Positions 34,190 through 44,210 of a stretch of 64,000 nucleotides of DNA are shown here, piece by piece. Below the pieces are notes generated by a model. It was not told the DNA's origin. It ran no database searches and worked only from the letters and a program-made list of their open reading frames with translations. Position numbers and translations under genes: made by a program. The stretch's first letter is position 1. The number at the start of each line of letters is the position of its first letter. The stretch is from Polaribacter sp. SA4-12 (lineage in GTDB: Bacteria; Bacteroidota; Bacteroidia; Flavobacteriales; Flavobacteriaceae). The stretch is from NCBI RefSeq assembly GCF_002163675.1, contig NZ_CP019334.1, forward strand, positions 258,001-322,000, in the 5' to 3' direction.

Positions 34190-36817
34190 TTAGAATTGAA
34201 CGTTTACTCCAATACTAAAGTTAGTACCTAATTGACCTAATTGTTGTACTTCTGATGAATATTTAAATCTAGAACCTGCTTGAGAAGTGTTTGTAGAAGT
34301 TAAAGTTTCATCTGGATACACATCAAAAATGTTATTTAAGTTAGCGTTAAAAGTAATTTTGTCTGTTAACATATAACCAAAACCTAAATCTGTAGATATT
34401 TTAGAAGCAAGAGTTTGATCTGTACCTCCAGATTCTGGAGCAGTAATAATAACTTCACCAAAACGAGTGTTGTTAAAAGAAACATCCCACTTATCAGATA
34501 CATAGTTTAAACCTAAAATCATTTTAGATTTTGGTCTAGAGTTTGTAATTAAACCCTGTTCTTGTCTATCAAAGATGTTATATCCTGCATCAGAAATAGT
34601 TTTAGGAGTATTAATAGCATCAATTGTTGTTGTATTAAAGTTGGCAGCAAAACTAGCATGTAATCTTCCGCTATCACCTACTTCAATGTTTCTATAGTTA
34701 AGAATTACATCAGTTCCTGTTGTTTTTGTGTCACCAGCATTAATAAACACTTGTACAGCTACAACACCATTGTCTTCTAAAATTTGTTCTACAGGATTTG
34801 TTGTTGTATCATCACTATCAGAACCAATTTGAGAAGAGAATAATACTCTATCATCAACTTTAATTTGATAAAAATCTATAGATCCTGAAAAGTTTCTAGA
34901 AAATTTATACGTTAAACCAGCAGAAATATTTTTAGAAATTTCATGAGTTAAAGTAGGAACTCCTAAAGCTTGTACAGCAGAATTATCATTTGCTAAAGTT
35001 CCTTGTAATAAAGGCTCTGAAGATCCAGCAACAATAATGTACTGACTTAATGTAATATGTGATTGGTGTAAAGTTGGTGCTCTAAAACCTGTACTATAAG
35101 AACCTCTTATTGCTCCTTTAGAACCTAATTTATAACGTCCGTTTGCTTTCCAAGAAAAATTAGAACCAGCATCTGTAAAGTCTTCATATCTACCAGCAAC
35201 ACCTAATAATAAATCATCAGATAGATCATATTCTAATTGAGAATAAAGTGCAAAGTTGTTTCTAGACCATTTTCCAGCTTCATCAGGCTTAATACCAGCA
35301 AAAGAATCAGAACCTGCTCCGTAATAAGATAAAGGATTTCCTTCAATTGCTTTAAAAGTTTCTTGTTTAAATTCAGATCCAAAAGCTAAACCAACTTCAT
35401 CAGATAACTGAGTATTAATATCTAAGTTATAAACAACGTTTGTAAATCTGTATCCTCCAGGATTAAAAGATCTTGGTGAAGTTCCATGATCTGCTAAGTA
35501 ATCTCTATTTACAGAGTTATTAACTGTAACATCAACATCATTAGAACCATAAGTAACACTTGCATCAGCATTCCATCCTTCTGCTAATGGAAATCTTATT
35601 CCTAAAGCATTAATATGATCATTAATTGTAGTTTCAAAAGTTGGTTGATATCCAATAAAATCTTCAGAATCTCTTGTTATAAAGTTTGCATCTGCAACAT
35701 CGTTTCTCCAATATGGAGCTCTATAATAAGCAAAACTTTGACCATTTCTAGTTGTTAAACCATGAAAAGAATATAAAGTAGATTCTTCACCAACTGGATG
35801 TTCCATATTTACAAAAACATCTTTTTTCTCCATTTCTGGTTGACCAACAGTCATACCAGCAGTAGGGTTAGCAGCTAACCAAGCAATATCTCTAGGAGTG
35901 TCTCCTACATCAGAAACATTACCAGCTCTGTTAGTTGTAGCTTGTTTGTAATATCCTAAAGTAAGGTTTACAAAACCACCATCACCAAAGTTAAAACCAG
36001 TATTAAAATCTGTAGAGAAATTAAAACCATCATGTTCAGATGTAATTCCTGCTTTTGAAGTAAAAGTAGAGTAGTCTACGTCTTTTTTTAAGATAATGTT
36101 TAATACACCTGCAATTGCATCAGATCCATAAATTGCAGAAGCTCCGTCTCTTAAAACTTCAACTCTTGCTATAGCAGCAGTAGGTATACTTTTTAAATCT
36201 ACACCAACTTCACCTTTACCTGGAGTTCTATTTAAATAAACTTGTGCACTTTGGTTTTTACGTTTACCATTTATTAAAACCAACGTTCTACTTGGCCCTA
36301 AACCACGTAAATCTGCTGGATCATAATGAGCAGTTGCATCTGCAATTGCTTGATTCTGAGAATTAAAAGAAGGAACTTTAAAAGTTAACATTCTATCTAA
36401 AGTAGGCTTTCCACTTTTTGTTAATTCTGCAACATCAATATTGTCAATTGGCACTGGAGAATCTAAAATAGTTCTAGGTTTTGTTCTGTTACCTGTAACT
36501 ACAACTTCATCTAAAGCATTATCTTCATTAACAATAATTGTTAAGTAAGATTTTTTTGTTACGGGTATTGTTTTAGTTTCAAACCCCATAGAAGACACTA
36601 CGAATGTAGTTGGTAAACTTTTAACAGTAATGGAAAAGTCACCATTATCATTTGTCGTTGTTCCATTAGATGTTCCTTTTTCTACAATATTCATAAATGG
36701 CAATCCTTCGCCAGATGAATCCGTTACTTTTCCTTTTATTGTTTGTGCCATGAATCCTAACGGAATCATAAACATAAAAGCAATTGTAAATAATTTTAAT
36801 AAATACTTTTGTTTCAT
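34190..36817 (-). CDS. TonB-dependent receptor (duplicate 2)
   Basis: 875 aa from ATG 36817 (MKQKYLLKLFTIAFMFMIPL), chosen because it matches the start of the paralogue and gives a normal signal peptide; an in-frame ATG 54 bp upstream adds 18 polar residues. Domain order is as in receptor 1: CarboxypepD_reg-like, plug (VTGNRTKPRTI; VLRDGASAIYGSDAIAGVLN), barrel ending FSIGVNVQF. The barrel differs strongly from receptor 1, so the ligands may have diverged. It belongs to the ECF/FecR locus at 40-41.5 kb. Confidence 0.92.
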   Translation of the reverse strand: MKQKYLLKLFTIAFMFMIPLGFMAQTIKGKVTDSSGEGLPFMNIVEKGTSNGTTTNDNGDFSITVKSLPTTFVVSSMGFETKTIPVTKKSYLTIIVNEDNALDEVVVTGNRTKPRTILDSPVPIDNIDVAELTKSGKPTLDRMLTFKVPSFNSQNQAIADATAHYDPADLRGLGPSRTLVLINGKRKNQSAQVYLNRTPGKGEVGVDLKSIPTAAIARVEVLRDGASAIYGSDAIAGVLNIILKKDVDYSTFTSKAGITSEHDGFNFSTDFNTGFNFGDGGFVNLTLGYYKQATTNRAGNVSDVGDTPRDIAWLAANPTAGMTVGQPEMEKKDVFVNMEHPVGEESTLYSFHGLTTRNGQSFAYYRAPYWRNDVADANFITRDSEDFIGYQPTFETTINDHINALGIRFPLAEGWNADASVTYGSNDVDVTVNNSVNRDYLADHGTSPRSFNPGGYRFTNVVYNLDINTQLSDEVGLAFGSEFKQETFKAIEGNPLSYYGAGSDSFAGIKPDEAGKWSRNNFALYSQLEYDLSDDLLLGVAGRYEDFTDAGSNFSWKANGRYKLGSKGAIRGSYSTGFRAPTLHQSHITLSQYIIVAGSSEPLLQGTLANDNSAVQALGVPTLTHEISKNISAGLTYKFSRNFSGSIDFYQIKVDDRVLFSSQIGSDSDDTTTNPVEQILEDNGVVAVQVFINAGDTKTTGTDVILNYRNIEVGDSGRLHASFAANFNTTTIDAINTPKTISDAGYNIFDRQEQGLITNSRPKSKMILGLNYVSDKWDVSFNNTRFGEVIITAPESGGTDQTLASKISTDLGFGYMLTDKITFNANLNNIFDVYPDETLTSTNTSQAGSRFKYSSEVQQLGQLGTNFSIGVNVQF

Positions 36818-36975
36818 AAATAAATTATTAGTTAATAAATAGTGGTTAATTAGTTCTTGCTTTCTTATCAAAAGAAGAACTCATTTATTACATAAGACAG
36901 AAAAAGAAAAAGTATACTCCTTAAAATTTGATTTTTTTTAAAGAAATTGATAAAAAGTAAATATTTCCCTAATAT

Positions 36976-39906
36976 TTAGAGCTTAATATTTAATTTTGTG
37001 TAGTAAAATGACCCATTTGTTCCCATTTGTGTAGCGTCCCATAAGCCACCACTATCAGTAAAGCTATTTTGTTCGGTTGGGTAGATGTTAAACAAGTTAT
37101 TAGCACCTAATTGTAGATTGATTGTAGTATTTAATTGATAACTAAAATGTAAGTCGGTTGTTATTTTAGGTTCGTAAATATCTGTTGCAGATTTTAATCT
37201 TTCAGCTTCAGAGTTATTGAAATTAGATACGTTTTGGGCTATTTGCCAATCAATTAATTTGATTTCACTAAATCTCGTAAAATTTAATGATGTTTTAAGC
37301 CTTTTGTATTCGTAATTTAAACCAAGGTTAAATTTGCTTTTTGGTGCTGAAGCTAATAGAAATTGTTGTTCTCTTCTTCCGAAAAAAGTTTCTTTATCGA
37401 GCATTTTATTTTTAATCTCTGTGATGCTCATGTGGTTAATGTTTCCAGAAAAATCAAAAGAAAATTTGCTTTTACCAATGTTTTTTTGCCAGTTTAAAAC
37501 CAAATCAACACCAGTTGTTTTCGTATTTACACCGTTGGCAAAAAACTGTACGTTTTCTACGCCAAAACCTAAAGTTGATGCATCAAAGTTTCCACTTAAA
37601 ATAATTCTATCTTTAATAGAAACAAGGTAAGTGTCTATGGAAGCTCTAAAGTTATTACCAATTTTTGATGTAAAACCAAAACTAAAATTTTTAGCTATTT
37701 CTTCTTTTAACTTATCAATATTAAATCTTCTAGCTATAGAACTGTTATTAGCAACCAATAATGATTCTGTTGGGGTATTACCAATAAAATTAGTGAAAGT
37801 TAAGTTGTAATAATTTTGAGCCAAAGAAGGAGCTCTAAAACCAGTACTAAATGAACTTCGAAGATTAACTTTTTTACTCAATTTAAGTCTTGATGCTAAT
37901 TTATAATTTAATGTACTTCCAAAATCACTATAATATTCATAACGTAAAGCACTACCTAGCATGAGGTTTTTAGAAAAATCTATTTCTGTATCAACATAAA
38001 TACTAAAATTAGATCTATTTCTGTCTACTTCATTTTCTGGAGAATAACCAGGAAAACCTTGAGAACCCCCAGGTCTAATAACACCATTATAGCTTTTATA
38101 ATCAGTTAAAGGAGTTTGAGAATTTATTACATTTTCATGAATATCATAAGCAGCATAAGAAGCTTCTTCACCTGCAAAAATTTTATATTTATCTAATCGA
38201 TATTCTAATCCTAAAGCAATATTAAATCCTGAAGATTTTGTTTTAAAATATTTAGAAAAATCAATACTTGTGGTATTTTGTATTAATTCGTGACCACCAG
38301 CATCAAACTCAGTAGGAGAGTTCTTTTCTAATGTAGCGTTTACAGTGTTTTTAATAAAATAATGAAAATTATTTCTACCAAAAGTATTGTTAACATCAAC
38401 ATTCCATTCTTTAAAAATTGTAACCATTCCAATTGATAATGAATTGTCAAAAATATTTGAGGTAATTAAAGGATTAAATCCACTCGGATAAATGCCAAGA
38501 ACATTTCTTTCGCTATTCGGTTTTCTGGTAAAAGCATAAGCTTCTGTATTCTTATAGTTAAAACCTCCGTTTACATATAATTTAGTGTTTCTATAAATAG
38601 GAATTTCAGAATTTATAAATAGACTCACATTTTTAACGGCAGCTTGTCCAAAATTTTCTCTTGCAATAGTTCCAGGCCTAATTGTATTATCGGCTGATAA
38701 TGCTTCTGCAGAAAAATTTATAAAACCTCCTTTATTTATTTTTGTTCCATAATTTAAACCTAATTTATAAGTGAAACCATCAATTTTATTAGGCATAATA
38801 TTGCTATTGTCTCCATTATAAAAACCTAAAGTTGAACTTACATTTAGTTCATCATCAGTATCCTTCAAAACAATATTTAAAACACCTGCAATTGCATCAG
38901 AACCATATTGAGCAGAAGCTCCATCTCTTAATAATTCTATTCTTTTTATTGCTGAAATAGGAATTGCATTTAAATCTGTACCAGAATTTCCTCTTCCTCT
39001 TGTTCCGTATAAATTTATTAAAGAGGCTTGATGTCTTCTTTTTCCATTAATTAAAACAAGTGTTTGATCTGGTCCTAAACCTCTAATAGTTGCAGGGTCT
39101 ATATGATCTGCACCATCTGCTCCAGATTGTTTTGTAGCATTAAATGAAGGTATTGCATATTGTAAAAATTGATTTATTTCTACCTGACTACTTTTGGTTG
39201 AAGTTTTTTCAATATCGATAACATCAATGGCAACAGGCGTGTCGTTTGCAACTCTGTTTTTATTTCTTGAACCTACAATTTGTACTTCTTCTAACTCTTG
39301 ACCAGATAATAAAACAATTGTGTGAAATATGTTTGGTGTAAGTTTAAGAGTTTTAGAATTATGACCTATAAAACTAATGGTGATGTTGTTTTCGTCTTTA
39401 ATTTCAAATTCAAAAGTACCATCTCTTTTTGTAGTAGTTCCTAATAAAGATTCTTCATCTTGTAAAGTCGCTCCACTAAGAGGTTCATTGTCAGAACTTA
39501 AAACGATTCCTCTTACTATTGTTTTGTTTTCTTTAAAAGTACTATCAATAGTATTGGGTAAAATTTTATTTTCTCGTGAAAAAGACTTCTTCTTATAAAT
39601 GCTTTTTTTAGGATAAATAACATAATAGTTATTGCCTAAATCATCAAAATGAAAAGGAGTGAGTTTTTCTAATAAAGAAATAGATTCATTTAAAGATAAG
39701 TTTATAAAGCCTTCCTCTTGGATGTATTTATTAGAGAGTAAATTAGCATTGTATGTAAAGAATATTTTATGCTTATTACTAATTTTATCTAGTAGATTGG
39801 CTAAAGGAATTGTATTTTTTTGATGTTCTTGAGCAATAGTTATTTGGTTAGTGAAAATCACAAAAACAAGTAATATAAGTTTTATGAATACTAATTTTTT
39901 AACCAT
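36976..39906 (-). CDS. TonB-dependent receptor with STN signalling domain
   Basis: 976 aa: signal peptide (to about residue 25, TIAQ), a secretin/TonB short N-terminal (STN) domain (about 30-100, LLDKISNKHKIFFTYNANLL), a CarboxypepD_reg-like domain (about 130-210), plug (IVGSRNKNRVAND; LLRDGASAQYGSDAIAGVLN) and barrel ending YTKLNIKL. The STN domain is the periplasmic contact that signals to a FecR anti-sigma factor, and fecR-like and sigma genes are directly upstream (20 bp and 70 bp gaps). It is therefore the transducing receptor of the locus; the ligand is unknown. Confidence 0.94.
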   Translation of the reverse strand: MVKKLVFIKLILLVFVIFTNQITIAQEHQKNTIPLANLLDKISNKHKIFFTYNANLLSNKYIQEEGFINLSLNESISLLEKLTPFHFDDLGNNYYVIYPKKSIYKKKSFSRENKILPNTIDSTFKENKTIVRGIVLSSDNEPLSGATLQDEESLLGTTTKRDGTFEFEIKDENNITISFIGHNSKTLKLTPNIFHTIVLLSGQELEEVQIVGSRNKNRVANDTPVAIDVIDIEKTSTKSSQVEINQFLQYAIPSFNATKQSGADGADHIDPATIRGLGPDQTLVLINGKRRHQASLINLYGTRGRGNSGTDLNAIPISAIKRIELLRDGASAQYGSDAIAGVLNIVLKDTDDELNVSSTLGFYNGDNSNIMPNKIDGFTYKLGLNYGTKINKGGFINFSAEALSADNTIRPGTIARENFGQAAVKNVSLFINSEIPIYRNTKLYVNGGFNYKNTEAYAFTRKPNSERNVLGIYPSGFNPLITSNIFDNSLSIGMVTIFKEWNVDVNNTFGRNNFHYFIKNTVNATLEKNSPTEFDAGGHELIQNTTSIDFSKYFKTKSSGFNIALGLEYRLDKYKIFAGEEASYAAYDIHENVINSQTPLTDYKSYNGVIRPGGSQGFPGYSPENEVDRNRSNFSIYVDTEIDFSKNLMLGSALRYEYYSDFGSTLNYKLASRLKLSKKVNLRSSFSTGFRAPSLAQNYYNLTFTNFIGNTPTESLLVANNSSIARRFNIDKLKEEIAKNFSFGFTSKIGNNFRASIDTYLVSIKDRIILSGNFDASTLGFGVENVQFFANGVNTKTTGVDLVLNWQKNIGKSKFSFDFSGNINHMSITEIKNKMLDKETFFGRREQQFLLASAPKSKFNLGLNYEYKRLKTSLNFTRFSEIKLIDWQIAQNVSNFNNSEAERLKSATDIYEPKITTDLHFSYQLNTTINLQLGANNLFNIYPTEQNSFTDSGGLWDATQMGTNGSFYYTKLNIKL

Positions 39907-39926
39907 TTATTGATTTAAAGTTATAC

Positions 39927-40916
39927 CTACTTTTTTCTGATAATTAAACTATTACCTTTTTTGGTAATAATTACGTCAACAGATTTTTCAATGGCTTTTA
40001 AACAGATATCAATATTAGTAATAGGAACAGCTCCTGTTATTAAAGTATTTTTACTTTTATCATCTTTAAAAACAATAGAATAACCATAAGATTCTTCTAT
40101 TTTTTCCATTGCCTTTTCCAAAGATAAGTTTTCAAACAATAAGGAACCATCTTTCCAAGATGTTTTTGTAGTAGGATTAAAAATATTTATGTCTTCTAAT
40201 ATTTTATTTTTTTCAGCTGAATAAGAAATGTAATTACCAGGAATCATTTTTTTATCAGTACCATTATTTAATTTTAACCAGATATTTCCTTCTTCTAAAA
40301 ATACATCTGTTTTCTTCTTTTTTGTGCTTACATTAAATGAAGTACCATATACTTCTACAGATAAATCGTCTGTTAAAACCCAAAACTTTGCATTTGTAAC
40401 TACTTTTTTATCAACCTGAAAAAAAGCTTCACCTGTTAACCAAACTTTTCTGCTTTCGTTTTTATAATAAGATAAACTAGAGTTTGAGTTTAACGTAACA
40501 TCACTACCATCTTGTAGCTTTATATTTAAAATTTCACCATAATTGGTTTTGTGAGTAACCTTAGAAGAACCATTGATAAAATAAAAACCAACAGAAACTA
40601 ATAAAAGTATAGAAGCTGCAATGCTTAAAGGTTTTAAATATCTTACTTTTCTTTTTGGAGTTGCTTTTTTAGCATTAATTTTAGCTTCTAATTTTTCCCA
40701 TTCGCAAGAAACTTTCGCTTTGCTAACAAAATTTTTATCAAAAGAAATGCCTAAAACAAGGTCTTTTGCTTTGTTTACCAATTCTTCTCTATCTGGATTA
40801 TTTGCAATCCAATAATCCCAAAAACTGATGTCTGTACCATTTTGTTGGAGTGCCCAATTCTTAAAAGAAGCATCTTCTAAAAAATCGTTTATGGTATTAT
40901 ATTCTTTCTTAATCAT
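39927..40916 (-). CDS. FecR family anti-sigma factor
   Basis: A 329-aa single-pass membrane protein: cytosolic N-terminal region (about residues 1-88), TM (PLSIAASILLLVSVGFYFI), periplasmic FecR domain (NYGEILNIKLQDGSDVTLNS; VWLTGEAFFQVDK; VEVYGTSFNV) and a C-terminal DUF4974-like segment (FENLSLEKAMEKIEESYGY). It should hold the ECF sigma factor until the STN receptor signals ligand binding. It lies between sigma and receptor genes in the order sigma-fecR-receptor. Confidence 0.93.
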   Translation of the reverse strand: MIKKEYNTINDFLEDASFKNWALQQNGTDISFWDYWIANNPDREELVNKAKDLVLGISFDKNFVSKAKVSCEWEKLEAKINAKKATPKRKVRYLKPLSIAASILLLVSVGFYFINGSSKVTHKTNYGEILNIKLQDGSDVTLNSNSSLSYYKNESRKVWLTGEAFFQVDKKVVTNAKFWVLTDDLSVEVYGTSFNVSTKKKKTDVFLEEGNIWLKLNNGTDKKMIPGNYISYSAEKNKILEDINIFNPTTKTSWKDGSLLFENLSLEKAMEKIEESYGYSIVFKDDKSKNTLITGAVPITNIDICLKAIEKSVDVIITKKGNSLIIRKK

Positions 40917-40986
40917 TATAATAATGTGTCAATGTATTTAAATAAGGATGTTTTCCTTTTTTTATACCCTTATTTTTATCTAAAAA

Positions 40987-41550
40987 TTAATTAAATAATT
41001 TTATAATAGATATTTCTTCTTTTAAACTCTTTATAGCCTTGTGAAGTGTGTTAACGACACTTTGATAATTAATACCCATTATTTCTGATATCTCTTTGGC
41101 TTTTAGTCCACTATAATACTTTAAGTAGATCGCTTCTTTTTGTCTTTTTGGTAATTTATTTAATAAATTAGAAATATTTTTATTTTTAAATCTTTCAGTT
41201 TCTTGATTTGTCATTAATTCTTCTGCAGTAAATTGAATGTCTACAAAGGTTTCAGTAGAAAAGTCTGTATGTTTCAATTTCTGATTTTTTTTCATCACTC
41301 TTAATAAGAACCTTTTGTAAGATGTAAATAGGTAAGGAGCAATGGTTTCTAAATCGCTTAAATTTTCTCTGTGTTCGTAGATGTAAATAAAGAAATCCTG
41401 TAAAGTATCTTCAGTAAGAGCAACGTTATTAGATATTTTTAAACCATAACTATGTAACTGCGGATAATAACTTTCAAAAAGCACAGAAAAGGCATTTAAG
41501 TCGCCTTCTTTTAGTGATTTCCAAATAAATTTATCCGTTAGTTTTTCCAT
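40987..41550 (-). CDS. ECF-type RNA polymerase sigma-70 factor
   Basis: 187 aa. Region 2 (about residues 20-85) includes LTEDTLQDFFIYIYEHRENL; region 4 (about 125-180) includes LNKLPKRQKEAIYLKYYSGL and KEISEIMGINYQSVVNTLHK, the -35-binding helix-turn-helix. It is the FecI-like member of the Bacteroidota sigma/FecR/TonB-receptor type and is expected to activate the three receptor genes downstream. Confidence 0.94.
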   Translation of the reverse strand: MEKLTDKFIWKSLKEGDLNAFSVLFESYYPQLHSYGLKISNNVALTEDTLQDFFIYIYEHRENLSDLETIAPYLFTSYKRFLLRVMKKNQKLKHTDFSTETFVDIQFTAEELMTNQETERFKNKNISNLLNKLPKRQKEAIYLKYYSGLKAKEISEIMGINYQSVVNTLHKAIKSLKEEISIIKLFN

Positions 41551-41651
41551 GTTTAATAATATAGAGTTTTAAATAATTTTCTAAAAATAAATAAAAATGA
41601 TGATTCTAAGCTTTCTTTATTGATTTAATTCAATTTTTATTAAAGTTCCTC

Positions 41652-41669
41652 TATATTTGCAGTCGCAAA
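41652..41669 (+). promoter_or_regulatory. ychF -7 box with TTTGC/GCAAA palindrome
   Basis: TATATTTG (41652-41659) overlaps TTTGC-AGTC-GCAAA (41656-41669), the same arrangement as at 30097-30110. Confidence 0.6.
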
Positions 41670-41679
41670 ATTTATTTAC

Positions 41680-42771
41680 ATGAAAGCCGGAATTGTAGGA
41701 TTACCAAACGTAGGAAAATCAACTTTATTTAACTGTTTATCAAATGCAAAAGCACAAAGTGCAAACTTTCCTTTTTGTACGATAGAACCAAATTTAGGAG
41801 TTGTAAATGTGCCAGATACACGTTTAAAGAAGTTAGAAGAATTGGTGGTTCCAGAAAGAGTTCAAACTGCTACTGTAGAAATAGTTGATATTGCTGGTCT
41901 TGTAAAAGGAGCAAGTAAAGGTGAAGGTTTAGGAAATCAGTTTTTAGCAAATATTAGAGAAACAGATGCCCTTTTACATGTTGTACGTTGTTTTGATAAC
42001 GATAATATTATTCATGTTGATGAATCTATAGATCCTGTTAGAGATAAAGAAACAATTGATATTGAACTTCAATTAAAAGATTTAGAAACAGTTCAAAAAC
42101 GTTTAGAACGTGTAAAAAGAACTGCAAAAACTGGTAATAAAGAAGCTCAAGCAGAATTAGTTGTTTTATTAAGAATAGAAGAAACTTTATTGAAAGGAGT
42201 TTCTGTAAGAACATTAGACTTTTCTGAAAAAGAAATGGAATTTGTGCAAGTATTGCAATTTATCACATTAAAACCAGTATTATACGTTTGTAATGTTGAT
42301 GAAAATTCTGCAGTTTCTGGAAACGATTATGTAGAAAAAATTAGAGAAGCTGTTAAAGATGAAAATGCTGAGGTAATTGTTTTAGCAGTTGGTACAGAAG
42401 CAGATATTACAGAATTAGACGATTATGAAGAAAGACAAATGTTTTTAGCAGATATTGGCTTAGAAGAAGCTGGTGTTTCTAGATTGGTTCGTTCTGCATA
42501 TAAATTATTAAACTTACAGACTTATTTTACAGCAGGTGTAAAAGAAGTTAGAGCTTGGACAATTCCTATTGGATCTACTGCGCCACAAGCTGCAGGAGTA
42601 ATTCATACAGATTTCGAAAAAGGTTTTATTAGAGCAGAAACAATTGCTTACGAAGATTACGTTACTTATGGTTCTGAAGCTAAAGTTAAAGAAGCTGGTA
42701 AAATGAGAGTAGAAGGTAAAGAATATATCGTTAAAGATGGTGATGTAATGCACTTTAGATTTAACGTATAA
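41680..42771 (+). CDS. ychF: Redox-regulated ATPase YchF (Obg-like)
   Basis: 363 aa. G1 is [11 protein letters not shown] (residues 6-16), then the G3-like [20 protein letters not shown]; the G4 position reads CNVDE in place of NKxD, the known reason YchF prefers ATP. A helical insert and a C-terminal TGS domain ([20 protein letters not shown]...[11 protein letters not shown]) complete the family layout. It binds ribosomes and affects stress responses. Monocistronic with a strong promoter and terminator. Confidence 0.96.
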   Translation: MKAGIVGLPNVGKSTLFNCLSNAKAQSANFPFCTIEPNLGVVNVPDTRLKKLEELVVPERVQTATVEIVDIAGLVKGASKGEGLGNQFLANIRETDALLHVVRCFDNDNIIHVDESIDPVRDKETIDIELQLKDLETVQKRLERVKRTAKTGNKEAQAELVVLLRIEETLLKGVSVRTLDFSEKEMEFVQVLQFITLKPVLYVCNVDENSAVSGNDYVEKIREAVKDENAEVIVLAVGTEADITELDDYEERQMFLADIGLEEAGVSRLVRSAYKLLNLQTYFTAGVKEVRAWTIPIGSTAPQAAGVIHTDFEKGFIRAETIAYEDYVTYGSEAKVKEAGKMRVEGKEYIVKDGDVMHFRFNV

Positions 42772-42796
42772 TTGTTTTATACTTTATAAAATATAC

Positions 42797-42828
42797 AAGT
42801 CCCAATGAGAAATCATTGGGACTTTTTT
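42797..42828 (+). terminator. Terminator of ychF
   Basis: AAGTCCCAATGA / TCATTGGGACTT stem with a GAAA tetraloop and a T-run. Confidence 0.9.
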
Positions 42829-42959
42829 TATAATTTTTTGTAATTTTTCACAGACATGATTACGAGTATTAAATCTATCAAATATTTTCTAATCTATTGA
42901 TAACTAAATTAATGATGTTGCCTTTTTTTGTTTTGTAATGTTGTTGATTTATAGATTTT

Positions 42960-43000
42960 ACATGAGTTTTGTCATGTTTTAAAAATATAGAATTCTATAT
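42960..43000 (+). promoter_or_regulatory. Two palindromes upstream of the exported-protein gene
   Basis: ACATGAGTTTTGTCATGT (42960-42977, 6-bp arms) and the perfect ATATAGAATTCTATAT (42985-43000) lie 27-67 bp before the ATG at 43027. They are candidate regulator-binding sites; no clear -7 box was seen. Confidence 0.4.
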
Positions 43001-43026
43001 CTTTAAAAATATAAAAACAATAAATT

Positions 43027-43920
43027 ATGTTTTCAAAAATTAAAATTACTGGTTTACTCCTTTTATCATTCTTTACATTAAGTATAACGGCTCAAGAAAT
43101 TTCATCCTATATTAAAGTTGGTGAAAGTCCTAAATCTTTAGATGAATTAACAACCGAGATAAAAAAAGGTTTAAATGAAAAAGAGTTTACCTTTCTAGGA
43201 TCTTATAAACCTGAAAATAAAAATAATTTTAAGGTTCTTGCTTTTACGCGTAAAGATTTAATAAATACTTGTTTAAATGCAAAAGATCGTGGAGCGTTGG
43301 CATCAGTCATTAAAATTGGGTTGCTAAAAAAAGGGACAAATGTTATTGTTTCTTACCTAAATCCAGAATATATATTTAATGCGTATTTAAAAGAGAAAGC
43401 AACAATTTACAAATCAACATTAGATAAAATATCATTAGACTTAAAAGAAGCTTTAAAGAATGTTGGTTCAGATTTTACTGAGTTTGGAGGTTCTGAAACA
43501 GCAAAGAAATTGCGTAAATATCATTATATGATAGGAATGCCATATTTTACGGATCCTGTTAAATTAATGGAGTTTTCTTCTTTTGATGAAGGTGTAAAAA
43601 CCATACAAAGTAACTTAAAAAACCATAAAGGGAAAACGGTAAAAGTGTATGAATTGATTTTTAAGGATAAAGAAATTGCCGTATTTGGTATTGGTTTGCA
43701 CGGTATTGATGGTGAAGCAGCATTTTTACCGAAAATAGGCGAAGACCATATTGCAGCAATGCCTTATGAAATAATTTTAGAAGGAAAAAAAGCTACAATG
43801 CTTCATGGGAAATATAGATTAGCATTGCATTGGCCAGAATTAACAATGGGACAATTTATGAAAATAATGAGTACACCAAATAATATTAAAGACCAATTAA
43901 AAGCGCTTACAGAAAAGTAA
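43027..43920 (+). CDS. Exported protein, DUF302-like
   Basis: 297 aa with a signal peptide (SFFTLSITAQ-EIS). The pattern LNEKEFTFLGSYKPENK...VLAFTRKDLINTCLNAKDRG recalls the DUF302 fold, and a second half (YHYMIGMPYFTDPVKLMEFS...) contains GIGLHGIDGEAAFLPKIG and YEIILEGKKATMLHGKYRL. I am not certain of the family. It is probably periplasmic. It stands alone between ychF and a terminator at 43951-43982. Confidence 0.6.
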   Translation: MFSKIKITGLLLLSFFTLSITAQEISSYIKVGESPKSLDELTTEIKKGLNEKEFTFLGSYKPENKNNFKVLAFTRKDLINTCLNAKDRGALASVIKIGLLKKGTNVIVSYLNPEYIFNAYLKEKATIYKSTLDKISLDLKEALKNVGSDFTEFGGSETAKKLRKYHYMIGMPYFTDPVKLMEFSSFDEGVKTIQSNLKNHKGKTVKVYELIFKDKEIAVFGIGLHGIDGEAAFLPKIGEDHIAAMPYEIILEGKKATMLHGKYRLALHWPELTMGQFMKIMSTPNNIKDQLKALTEK

Positions 43921-43950
43921 TTAAGTTAAGAGTTTGGTAGAAGTTTAATA

Positions 43951-43982
43951 AAAAACACCAAAGAGAAATCATTGGTGTTTTT
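43951..43982 (+). terminator. Terminator of the exported-protein gene
   Basis: AAAAACACCAA / TTGGTGTTTTT stem with a 10-nt loop. Confidence 0.8.
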
Positions 43983-44165
43983 GTTTTCGCTAACGTCAAC
44001 ACTGATATGATGTCCGTTTTAATGACTTATATTAGTAGTTAGCGAAGTTAGTTTTTTTGAAGTAAAAAGTCAAGAGGGAAAACCCCATTTTTTTTAATTT
44101 CATTAGTATTTTAACTTACAAGTAAAAGTTAGTAAGCTTATTCTCGTTTAAATTTTAAAAAATGA

Positions 44166-44173
44166 TACTTTTG
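44166..44173 (+). promoter_or_regulatory. -7 box for the TPR-like lipoprotein gene
   Basis: TACTTTTG (TAnnTTTG), 37 bp before the ATG at 44211. Confidence 0.5.
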
Positions 44174-44210
44174 GCACATCTATTGAAATAACGAAACGAA
44201 ACGAATTATC

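Noticed and set aside
30648..39906. SusC/SusD glycan-uptake system
   Set aside because: Three TonB receptors but no SusD-type lipoprotein; the sigma/FecR/STN arrangement fits a different signalling receptor type.
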